A stretch of 64,000 nt of DNA from CBDCKN01 sp965219035 (GTDB lineage: Bacteria > Gemmatimonadota > Gemmatimonadetes > Longimicrobiales > Gaopeijiaceae): contig CBDCMR010000003.1 in NCBI GenBank assembly GCA_965219035.1, forward strand, positions 372,001 to 436,000, in the 5' to 3' direction. This document shows positions 15,512-22,396 of this stretch, in pieces (within the stretch, counting starts at the first letter, position 1; each line of letters begins with the position of its first letter). The translations under genes were made by a program, and so were the position numbers. Below the pieces are notes generated by a model, which saw only the letters and a program-made list of their open reading frames with translations, was not told the DNA's origin and made no database searches.

Positions 15512-18124
15512 ATGAGACTCCAGACCGCACTGCTCGTCACTCTGCTGGTATCCTTGGTGGGTGCGCCCACCCACGCCCAGACCGTCTCCCCTGAGCTGCA
15601 GGAGGCGTACTACGCCTGGGACCGAGGGGAGTATGTGGCGGCTCTGGAAGGGTATCTGGCGGCCTTGAACGGCCGGGCTGGCGATCGCCTGAAGGACGGG
15701 ATTGCGCTGCTCACCGGTGAACTCTACGAGGTGACGGAGCTCACGGACGCCGGATCGGACATCCGGGTGAGCCCCGATGGGCGGCACGGGACGTACGCGG
15801 TGGGCCGCGGCACGGAGCCCAGCATCGCCCTCTTCGAACTGGGAGAGACGCCCAGGGTCCTATCCACCTTTGAGGGTCGCAGCCCGACGATGTCGTCCAT
15901 CGGGACCGTTGCTTTCCTCCGGGTCGAACGCACCGGTGACATGGAGGCCGCACAACAGGCCCTGCTGGACGCCTCTGCACGGAGCGACCGGGCTGCCTTC
16001 TTCGAGGCCCGGGCCGAGATCCGCTGGATCGAGGCTCTCAACACGTCCCTCTGGATTCGGGACATCCAGACCGGCACGGAGCGAGAGGTGTTCCTGGGCG
16101 ACATCGTCCCCCTGGGCATGACCTACTCGTCAGACGGTCGGACTCTGTTCCTGGCCGCAGGGCGTCTGGGGGGAAATCGGACCAACGACATCTACGCGGT
16201 CCGGGCGTTCCGGCTCGTGCCAGAGACCACCCTCGTCGGTCGAGGCTTCAAGGCGTCGCCGCAGGTGATCCCCGGCGGTCGCTACCTGCTTTACCAGCGT
16301 CCGTCCGAGAATCCTCTACCGCAGGCGCCGGGAACCGAGCGATTCTCTGACGATGAGGGAGGAGGCTTCGCCCTGGTCGATCTGCAGGAAGAAGAGGTCT
16401 ACGGCTTCGCTGGGACCGGGCCCGTGTACTCGGCCTCCGGCACCGTCCTGGCGTTCATGACCCAGGGGAGCGACAGCTGGACCATCGAGGCGGCCTCGGT
16501 CGAGCCGATGTCGGTCGCCCCGAGGCGCGCCATGCAGTCCACCACGCTCGTGCTGCGATCCTCGAGTCCCATTACGAACCTGGCCCTGTCACCGGACGGG
16601 AGCCTCGTCGCGTACCAGAAGCGGGTGCACGAGAACTGGGAGATCTTCGTATCGCCCACCGATGGCTCCATGGAGGAGTGGCAGGTCTCCAGCGAGATCC
16701 AACACGACCTCTTCCCCCGGTTCTTGAGCGGGAATCGCATCCTGGCGGCCAAGGGCGAAGGCCGGCACCGGCGTTCCTTCATCTACGACCTTCGAAACGG
16801 GTCGGTGACCAAGCTCTTCCACAACAACACGGTGCGTACCATCGCCCCCGAGTACGAGTGGGAGGTGGGAGGCGGCGGCAGCAAGGTTGTGATCGTGTCG
16901 GAGAGGGACGGCGATACGGTATCGCCGGAGCGGGGAGTCTACGTGGTGGATCTCGCCCGTACGGTCACCAAGGAGGCCGTGCGCGAGAGGCTCGAGCGGA
17001 ATCTGGCGGCCGAGCGACGGCTCATGGCCGACGGTGAGATGATGTTCGCTCCCGTTCGCGACGACATCGCGGCGGTCACAGACCAGGTCTCCGTGAACCG
17101 TATCTATCGCTACGAAGCGGATCTCTTCGCCTTCGGGTCGAAGTACATCACCGAGCCCGGAAACGCACAGGCCATCGACTACCTCACCACCACCCTCGAG
17201 GGCTTCGGCTACAGCCCGGAGCTCCAGTGGTTCGAGCCGCAGCCCGGAGTCACCAGCGCCAACGTCATCGTTCGCATCGAGGGCAGCACCGATCCCGAGC
17301 TCGTGTGTGTGGTGAGCAGCCACTTCGACTCGGTACGCAGGGGGCCCGGGGCCGACGACAACACCTCGGGCACTGCCGCGCTTCTCGAGGCGGCCAGGGT
17401 GCTGGCGGAGAGTGCGCTCCCCATATCCATCGAATTGGCCTTCTTCACGGGAGAGGAAGCGGGACTCCTGGGGAGCCGGGAGTATGTGCGAAGGGCCATG
17501 GAGGACGAGAAGCAGATCGTCTGCGCCCTGAACAACGACATGATCGGCTGGGCCAACGACCACCGATTGGACAACACGATTCGCTATTCGAACCCGGGTA
17601 TCCGTGACGTTCAGCACGCCGCTGCGGCCCTCTTCTCCGACCTCATCACCTATGACGCCCTCTACTACAAGAACACCGACGCCCACGCCTACTACGAAGT
17701 CTACGGGGACATCGTCGGAGGGATCGGGTCGTATCCCGTGCTCGGCAACCCCAACTACCACCAGGCCGCGGACCGCCTCTCCACCATCAATCACCAGCTC
17801 GTGGCTGAGGTGAGCCGGACCACCGTCGCCACCATCATGCTGCTGGCGTCGAGTCCGGCCCGTCTCTCCGGACTCGAGGTGCGGCGGAGTCGCGTGGGCG
17901 TGCAGCTGACCTGGGCGGCGGCGGCCGAGAGCGGCGTCGAGGACTACCGCCTCCGGTATACTCGGGCAGATGGATCCGAGGCGGAGGAGCAGGTCACGAT
18001 GCTCGCCGGCGAGGCTCCCCGGGCTCTCCTGGAAGACATCCTGACGGGCTCGCAGATCGGGGTGAAGGCCGTCAATCGGAGGGGTCTCGAGGGCTGGGAC
18101 TGGGCGTGGATCACGGTTCCTTAG
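15512..18124 (+). CDS. Secreted M28 aminopeptidase with N-terminal PD40/TolB-type propeller
   Basis: 870 residues. Signal peptide 1-24 (ALLVTLLVSLVGAPTHA, cut before QTV). Residues about 70-520 hold WD40-like PD40 segments such as NLALSPDGSLVAYQKRVHEN and DIRVSPDGRHGTYAVG. The M28 zinc-peptidase domain (about 545-790) has complete ligands: SSHFDS, GADDNTSGTAAL, GEEAGLLGS, LNNDMIG and NPNYHQAAD. A fibronectin-like C-terminal domain follows (VQLTWAAAAESGVEDYRL). It should cleave peptides or amino acids outside the inner membrane. ATG 15512 is chosen for the signal peptide; AGGAG lies ten bases upstream. It is the active counterpart to the altered M28 protein at 12877. Confidence 0.88.
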   Translation: MRLQTALLVTLLVSLVGAPTHAQTVSPELQEAYYAWDRGEYVAALEGYLAALNGRAGDRLKDGIALLTGELYEVTELTDAGSDIRVSPDGRHGTYAVGRGTEPSIALFELGETPRVLSTFEGRSPTMSSIGTVAFLRVERTGDMEAAQQALLDASARSDRAAFFEARAEIRWIEALNTSLWIRDIQTGTEREVFLGDIVPLGMTYSSDGRTLFLAAGRLGGNRTNDIYAVRAFRLVPETTLVGRGFKASPQVIPGGRYLLYQRPSENPLPQAPGTERFSDDEGGGFALVDLQEEEVYGFAGTGPVYSASGTVLAFMTQGSDSWTIEAASVEPMSVAPRRAMQSTTLVLRSSSPITNLALSPDGSLVAYQKRVHENWEIFVSPTDGSMEEWQVSSEIQHDLFPRFLSGNRILAAKGEGRHRRSFIYDLRNGSVTKLFHNNTVRTIAPEYEWEVGGGGSKVVIVSERDGDTVSPERGVYVVDLARTVTKEAVRERLERNLAAERRLMADGEMMFAPVRDDIAAVTDQVSVNRIYRYEADLFAFGSKYITEPGNAQAIDYLTTTLEGFGYSPELQWFEPQPGVTSANVIVRIEGSTDPELVCVVSSHFDSVRRGPGADDNTSGTAALLEAARVLAESALPISIELAFFTGEEAGLLGSREYVRRAMEDEKQIVCALNNDMIGWANDHRLDNTIRYSNPGIRDVQHAAAALFSDLITYDALYYKNTDAHAYYEVYGDIVGGIGSYPVLGNPNYHQAADRLSTINHQLVAEVSRTTVATIMLLASSPARLSGLEVRRSRVGVQLTWAAAAESGVEDYRLRYTRADGSEAEEQVTMLAGEAPRALLEDILTGSQIGVKAVNRRGLEGWDWAWITVP

Positions 18125-18149
18125 CGATTCTCAGGTAGTCCCCGACCGG

Positions 18150-19319
18150 TCAGCTCGTGTATCGCGCCGCCTCGGTTTTGGGCGTACCGGGAATCCTCCA
18201 GCGGAAGCGTGAGGCCCACGGATTCTCCTTGCCCTCCACGACATCCGCGATGATCTCGCCCAGCATCGGGGCGAACTTGAAGCCGTGGCCGCTGCCGCCG
18301 GCGGCCACGACCAGTCCCTCACGATCGGGATCCCGGTCGATCCAGAAGTCGCCGTCCCACGTGTCGCAGTAGAGGCAGAGGCGCCGTTTGAGGATCGGGG
18401 CGTCGGCGATCCCCTCCAACGTTTCGCGCAGGAATCCTCGAAACCTCTCGTCGTTCTCCGGTGGGACCACCTTTTCGCTGCCGGGATCGATCCGGATCCC
18501 GTCGCCGTGATTGGCGATCTTCAAGGTCCCGTCGGGCTGTACGGGAAAGCCGTACCAGCCCGTGTTGGCGATGTCTGCGCTCCAGGGTGGGAAGCGCTCC
18601 GGGCGAAACGGCTCCAGATCCGGCGGTCGGAAGTGGTAGACCGGCTGCCCCACGCACCAGAGCACATCGGTCAGCCATGGAAGCAACGTGGGCGTCCACG
18701 CGCCCGCGGCAACCACGACCACATCGGCGGAGTGCTCTTCGCCGCCGTCGGTCACGATACCCGAGACGCGTGAGCCGTCCTCCCGGAGGGCCTCCATCGT
18801 CTGCCCCTCCACGACGCGCACACGGGCGTCCCGGGCCTTGGTGAGGAGCCACGAAACCACGCTGCCACTCTCCGCCCACCCGGCTCGACGGTTTAAGTAC
18901 CCGTCCGCGTAACAGTCCTCCTTCCAGGCCGGGAAGCGACGGGTGAACTCGCCGGGGGCGAGCCTCTCGATCGGATGCCCCAGCCCGGCCAACACCTCCC
19001 AGCTGTCGTGCTCGAAGCCACCGGGCCGCATCTCCTCCCGCGCCAGGACGAGAAACCCCGTCTCGTGATAGAGCGTCCGGCCGGCCTCCGCATTCCACTC
19101 GTGCCATCTGTCGATGCACTGCCGGACCAGCTGGGCGTAAAAGGTGTCCGGGCCGTAGTCGGCGCGGATGACCTTGCTGATGTCGGTGGAGCTGGCGTCG
19201 GGATGGGGAAGGGGCCCCGGGTCCAGGAGCGTCACCGCGTGCCCGCGGGCCCGTAGCTCCAGGGCGGCAGTGGCCCCAAAGACACCCCCGCCGACGACTA
19301 CCACCGCGCTACGTTCCAA
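18150..19319 (-). CDS. FAD-dependent amine/sarcosine oxidase-like protein (SolA/MSOX family)
   Basis: 389 residues of the DAO-fold flavoproteins. The N-terminal dinucleotide motif is VVVVGGGVFGATAALELRAR. A DISKVIRADYGPDTFYA segment is typical of the MSOX/N-methyltryptophan oxidase group. The C-terminal RLCLYCDTWDGDFWIDRDPD includes the cysteine that covalently carries FAD in this group, followed by GGSGHGFKFAPMLGEIIAD. It oxidises an N-methyl amino acid or similar amine, with exact substrate unknown. The best start is TTG 19319. The transposon end lies only about 32 bases upstream, so the native promoter and perhaps the original start are lost. Confidence 0.85.
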   Translation of the reverse strand: MERSAVVVVGGGVFGATAALELRARGHAVTLLDPGPLPHPDASSTDISKVIRADYGPDTFYAQLVRQCIDRWHEWNAEAGRTLYHETGFLVLAREEMRPGGFEHDSWEVLAGLGHPIERLAPGEFTRRFPAWKEDCYADGYLNRRAGWAESGSVVSWLLTKARDARVRVVEGQTMEALREDGSRVSGIVTDGGEEHSADVVVVAAGAWTPTLLPWLTDVLWCVGQPVYHFRPPDLEPFRPERFPPWSADIANTGWYGFPVQPDGTLKIANHGDGIRIDPGSEKVVPPENDERFRGFLRETLEGIADAPILKRRLCLYCDTWDGDFWIDRDPDREGLVVAAGGSGHGFKFAPMLGEIIADVVEGKENPWASRFRWRIPGTPKTEAARYTS

Positions 19320-19370
19320 CTTGATAAGTTCCGGTCAGAGGGTGTGTGCTGGGTAGTGGGTCAGTTTGAA

Positions 19371-20220
19371 TCAAACAAAATCCGGCGGCAGTAATTCCTC
19401 GATCTTCCAGACGCGATCCGTCAGACCGGCTGCCTTGGCCGGAGTAGTTTTAATTCCCCTCCTCTCCCTGGTTAACGTCGTGTGCGCTTTGCAGAAATTA
19501 TAGTACATAAAGTGAAGCGCCACGGCGTACTCGTGGAATGCGATCTTCTTTGAGAAAGCGTTCGTCAGCCGCGTGAACCGGCGGGAGTGCATCCGTAGCG
19601 TGAGGTTCGAGCGCTCGACGTGGGACGTGCAAGTATCCTCCATGACGGGGTTGCCCATCACCCCTCGACTTCTCGGCCCCGAGGCACACGGGCGGGCTGT
19701 ACCGGCGCCGCCCCTCTGAAGTCTGGCCGTATATTTTCACCATCCTGCCATAGTCCGCCCCACCCCATCCGAACGCCCGCTCTACGGCCCTCGGATAGAC
19801 GCCGTGGCCATCAGTAGAGAGGTGGACCCGGTTCACTAGCCGGTCAGCGAGATCCTGCATGAACGGCACGCCGGTCGCGGCTCCCCTGCATCCGACGCGG
19901 TAGGCGATCATGAGCTTGCTGTCCTGGCAAAGCGCGGTCCATGTCCACACGTCGCCCCGGCCCTGGTGCTTCTCGTCCTTCGGCACGTTGCGTTCTTTCG
20001 CGCCACAGAACGACCAAATTTCGTCGCACTGTACGCGCCCGGATTCTACGTCCTGTACGAGAGCGTCGTGTTGCTCCATGCAATACGTGCCGACGTTTTT
20101 GAGCAACCGAGAAACGGTGTTCTTGGATGTGCCAGTCAGGCGAGCCGTCGCCCTCATCGAGTTTCCCTCGACCAGCGCCTTGAGGATCATGGTACGCTTC
20201 TCGTCGCTCAGCTTGTTCAT
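19371..20220 (-). pseudogene. IS1-type DDE transposase, one frameshift
   Basis: Frame one from ATG 20220 starts MNKLSDEKRTMILKALVEGN with a helix-turn-helix (ATARLTGTSKNTVSRLLKNV). The first catalytic Asp is in VQCDEIWSFCGAKERN and the second in HLSTDGHGVYPRAVERAFG. The third acidic residue lies in HVERSNLTLRMHSRRFT, which is in a second frame that ends at 19371. The frames rejoin if one base of the C4 run at 19661-19664 (G4 on the coding strand) is removed. This may be decay, a sequencing error, or programmed frameshifting as known in classical IS1, although the slippery sequence differs. ATG 20220 has AAAAGGAG upstream and a TATATTTAA box. Confidence 0.8.
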
Positions 20221-20251
20221 CGGCAGCTCCTTTTGCTACCTTAAATATATG

Positions 20252-20265
20252 CTTGAGCGCTCAAG
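20252..20265. promoter_or_regulatory. Palindrome in the transposase promoter
   Basis: CTTGAGCGCTCAAG is a perfect 14-bp palindrome, about 30 bases upstream of the transposase ATG and adjoining a TATATTTAA -10-like box on the minus strand. The same core GCTTGAGCGCT recurs at 21766-21776, inside the first codons of the first cargo gene. A shared operator is possible. Confidence 0.4.
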
Positions 20266-20267
20266 AA

Positions 20268-20308
20268 TACAAGACAAAGAAAACGGGCCCCGAGTGTGCT
20301 CGGCCCCG
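20268..20308 (-). terminator. Terminator at the end of the transposon cargo operon
   Basis: On the minus strand GGGGCCGAG-CACA-CTCGGGGCCC forms a strong hairpin (about 20285-20308) followed by GTTTTCTTTGTCTT. It lies about 25 bases after the 69-residue gene and before the transposase, separating cargo transcription from the transposase. Confidence 0.8.
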
Positions 20309-20331
20309 CCTTACAGTCCTACGTTATTGTG

Positions 20332-20541
20332 TCAGTCGGATACTACCCGTTTCTCCTTCTTCTCAGATGATTCAACCTGGTCTTGGGCAGCCACATCCGA
20401 TCGGGATGGGGCCTGATCTCGTCTTACAATGCTCGCAAACTTCTTCCCGCTGCTCCTTCCCAGACTGTCTTCCTGGCTCCGAAGAAGGTCGATCAGTGGC
20501 CGTCCATGTACCCTATCCTGTTCCGACATCTGCTCCGACAT
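20332..20541 (-). CDS. Small charged cargo protein of the transposon
   Basis: 69 residues starting MSEQMSEQDRVHGRPLIDLL, very rich in Ser, Gln, Lys, Arg and Glu, ending EKKEKRVVSD. No membrane segment or known domain is visible. Its ATG lies inside the last codons of the protease gene, 29 bases overlapping in another frame, with an AGGGGGG ribosome site four bases upstream. The overlap and the downstream terminator support a real third gene of the cargo operon. I do not recognise a family. Confidence 0.5.
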   Translation of the reverse strand: MSEQMSEQDRVHGRPLIDLLRSQEDSLGRSSGKKFASIVRRDQAPSRSDVAAQDQVESSEKKEKRVVSD

Positions 20542-21526
20542 CTGACCCCCCTAGCTCCTGCGCCTCTAAAGCGCCCGATTTTTCTTCCGACACGGAAGTG
20601 TCTTCGCCATTTCCGGTTTCTTGCGGGAGAACATCTTCGCCACTCACGGCTATTTCCGCCACCTCTGACGACGCGAACGATATGTACGGTGACCCTTCAG
20701 GCGCCATGGGCAAAACGGCCAACGTTTGCAGCGTTTGAGCCAAGATAATCTCAGCATCGGTCGGAGACCGAACATTCTGAAATATCGTCTTGGCTTCCTC
20801 ACTATCTATCACAAAGCTATGTGATGGATACTGGGTTGCCAAATGGTGCAATCCGTCGTATGTGCAGTTTCGGCTACCTGCGATTAGCCGAATTCCGTAG
20901 TTATCGGCCACCTGCATAGCCCGTGCAGCCTCACCGACGTGAAGTGGATCAATTTGAGAATAGAGCGGCGCAAAGAGGCCCGTAGTAAGGTCGGCTGCGA
21001 TCTCAGCGGCGGTTCGAACGGTTATGCCTCCGCCACTGCGAGCTTCGATCCGCAGGAAGAGGTTCTCCCACGCTAGGAACGCCCTGTCTCGAAGCGAGAT
21101 CATCGCCGTATTCACGGTGAGACCTGACTGCGTCTCCCAAAGAGAGTCCTCCTTGCTCATCTGAATATCGAGTGGACCCAGCTCGCCATCCTCCCCAAAT
21201 ACAATCTCATGAGCCCCCAACGCCACCAACGTGCCGGCGCTCTTGCAGTAACTAGCTACATAGATAAAGAAACGCTTGTATCTAAGCTGGAGTGCCCTGG
21301 CGATCCGGTATGCCACATCAGGATCACCACCCCACGTCACCAACACCAAGAACACATTGGGCCGACGGCGTCGCGACCTGCAAAGCCCTCTGACGGTTCG
21401 GTCTGCCGGTGGATCCAGCGCACCGTTGTACACGATCACATCGGCGTCTAAGGCGTCCGCAACCGCGTCGGCAGCCTCCTGAATGGCTTTTTCGGAATCG
21501 CTTGCTGAAGCATCTCCAGCACTCAT
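20513..21526 (-). CDS. SDH-type serine protease (ClpP/crotonase-like fold) carried by the transposon
   Basis: 337 residues. The segment FLVLVTWGGDPDVAYRIARA, followed by FFIYVASYCKSAGTLVALGA and HEIVFGEDGELGPLDIQM, is the signature of the serine dehydrogenase proteinase (SDH_sah) group. The nucleophile Ser is in CKSAGT, as in ClpP and SppA. There is no signal peptide or membrane helix, so it is cytosolic. The last 70 residues are acidic and low-complexity and may be flexible. Its ATG overlaps the TGA of the upstream 86-residue gene (ATGA, 21523-21526). Substrate and purpose on a transposon are unknown; target-protein cleavage as part of a stability or defence function is inference only. Confidence 0.8.
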   Translation of the reverse strand: MSAGDASASDSEKAIQEAADAVADALDADVIVYNGALDPPADRTVRGLCRSRRRRPNVFLVLVTWGGDPDVAYRIARALQLRYKRFFIYVASYCKSAGTLVALGAHEIVFGEDGELGPLDIQMSKEDSLWETQSGLTVNTAMISLRDRAFLAWENLFLRIEARSGGGITVRTAAEIAADLTTGLFAPLYSQIDPLHVGEAARAMQVADNYGIRLIAGSRNCTYDGLHHLATQYPSHSFVIDSEEAKTIFQNVRSPTDAEIILAQTLQTLAVLPMAPEGSPYISFASSEVAEIAVSGEDVLPQETGNGEDTSVSEEKSGALEAQELGGSDVGADVGTG

Positions 21527-21783
21527 GATTCGCCCTCAATCTCCTTGTCCCACCTGGCCCGGGCAGCCGTCTGTGCTATTTCGGAGCGGCGCTCCGCGGA
21601 CAACTTGGCCGCTCGCGCCGGTCCGCCCTTCTTGCCCCCGAGCCTTCCCAGCGCGACCGCAGCGGGATTCTTCGCGGGTGTTGTCTCGGGTTCATCTTCG
21701 GCGGTAGCTTGCTGGACTACATCGAATGCGATGACGTTGGGGTCGTCTTCGTCGGGTCTTTTATTGCTTGAGCGCTTTGGCAT
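21523..21783 (-). CDS. Small basic histone-like cargo protein
   Basis: 86 residues starting MPKRSSNKRPDEDDPNVIAF. The C-terminal half carries NPAAVALGRLGGKKGGPARA and LSAERRSEIAQTAARARWDK. This Gly/Lys/Ala motif is seen in many small uncharacterised bacterial proteins and is reminiscent of KGG/histone-H1-like nucleic-acid-binding segments. It is the first gene of the cargo operon, coupled by ATGA to the protease gene. A role as DNA-binding regulator or protease substrate/adaptor is inference. The start codons overlap a copy of the GCTTGAGCGCT motif found in the transposase promoter. Confidence 0.65.
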   Translation of the reverse strand: MPKRSSNKRPDEDDPNVIAFDVVQQATAEDEPETTPAKNPAAVALGRLGGKKGGPARAAKLSAERRSEIAQTAARARWDKEIEGES

Positions 21784-21846
21784 GCATTAAGATAGACCAG
21801 GAACCCCGCTTCCTTCAACCCCGAATTCAAACTGACCCACTACCCG

Positions 21847-21936
21847 GTCGTGGATGTCCTGGCTTCGGTCGCCGGAGCGTATCTCGGTCTGTGGGTCGGC
21901 ACCCGGGCCCGACGAAGAGCTGTCGAGAACGACTGA
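21847..21936 (+). pseudogene. C-terminal fragment of a VanZ-like membrane protein
   Basis: Immediately outside the transposon the frame reads VVDVLASVAGAYLGLWVGTR, ends ARRRAVEND and stops at 21934-21936. The D-V-L-A-x-x-x-G-A-x-x-G pattern is that of the last helix of VanZ-like proteins. The N-terminal part is not found on the other side of the transposon, so the insertion was accompanied by deletion. Confidence 0.4.
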
Positions 21937-21962
21937 GGCGATCGACCAGAGAGGTCCTGCCG

Positions 21963-21995
21963 TATACGTATGATCTGATTCTATTCATACGTATA
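21963..21995. repeat. Perfect 11-bp inverted repeat, AT-rich
   Basis: TATACGTATGA is followed by an 11-base spacer and its exact complement TCATACGTATA. No T-run follows, so it is not a terminator. It stands out in a GC-rich surrounding and lies between the VanZ-like fragment and a HipA-like scar. It could be an operator of a lost regulator, such as a HipB-type repressor. Confidence 0.6.
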
Positions 21996-22029
21996 AAGTG
22001 GGGAGCGTCCGCGCGGACCCGGCGCGGCT

Positions 22030-22396
22030 GTTGCACAGGTAAATACTCCTCGTTACGAGTTCGCCCCCCGGTCGTTGTAGTCGACGTGGATCAGCCCTCC
22101 GAAGGTGTGCTGGTGGATGCGTGCTTCGTTCTCGATGTCGAAGCGGCGGATGAGGAGGTGCGGTTGAAGGGCAGGGGCGCTCCCAGCCGGTCCGGCGTCA
22201 CGCCGTCACCCACGCCATCGAACTTGAGGATGCAGGGGATGTCGCCCGGCCCGGCCGGAGCGTTCGAGGACCGGATGGAACAGTCCCTGGGGTCGTAGAG
22301 GACGACGGCCTTGGGTCGCACTCCGCCCTGTCCCGGCCCGTTGGCGTGGGGGATTCTGGCCCAGAGCCTTGGGAGCTCAGGTAGATCCGCCGCCAC
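22030..22396 (-). pseudogene. HipA-like kinase/toxin scar
   Basis: The minus strand reads GQGGVRPKAVVLYDPRD, then ILKFDGVGDGVTPDRLGAPL and PFNRT. This matches the HipA-family segment in which GGARPK and KFDG precede the EYAY motif. Further on, in another frame, GGLIHVDYNDRGANS matches the next HipA block, then breaks again at an extra base. The start and kinase core are missing. HipA family members phosphorylate aminoacyl-tRNA synthetases in toxin-antitoxin pairs, but this copy is dead. Confidence 0.6.

Larger units (their letters stand above)
19351..21845 (-). mobile_element. 2.5-kb transposon with 21-bp perfect inverted ends and cargo operon
   Basis: GGGTAGTGGGTCAGTTTGAAT at 19351-19371 is repeated exactly, inverted, at 21825-21845. 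Between them are an IS1-type DDE transposase (19371-20220), a terminator (about 20268-20308) and three overlapping minus-strand cargo genes (20332-21783). The last base of the transposase stop coincides with the left repeat. Base composition is visibly more AT-rich than its surroundings, consistent with recent transfer. No target duplication is obvious in the ten bases on either side. A truncated VanZ-like reading frame begins immediately outside the right end. Confidence 0.82.

Noticed and set aside
20251..20748. Plus-strand frames opposite the protease 3' end
   Set aside because: They run antisense to the cargo genes and across the terminator; no homology.
20513..22396. Toxin-antitoxin or defence island made of HipA plus protease genes
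   Set aside because: The HipA copy is a dead scar outside the transposon ends, so it is not part of the protease operon.
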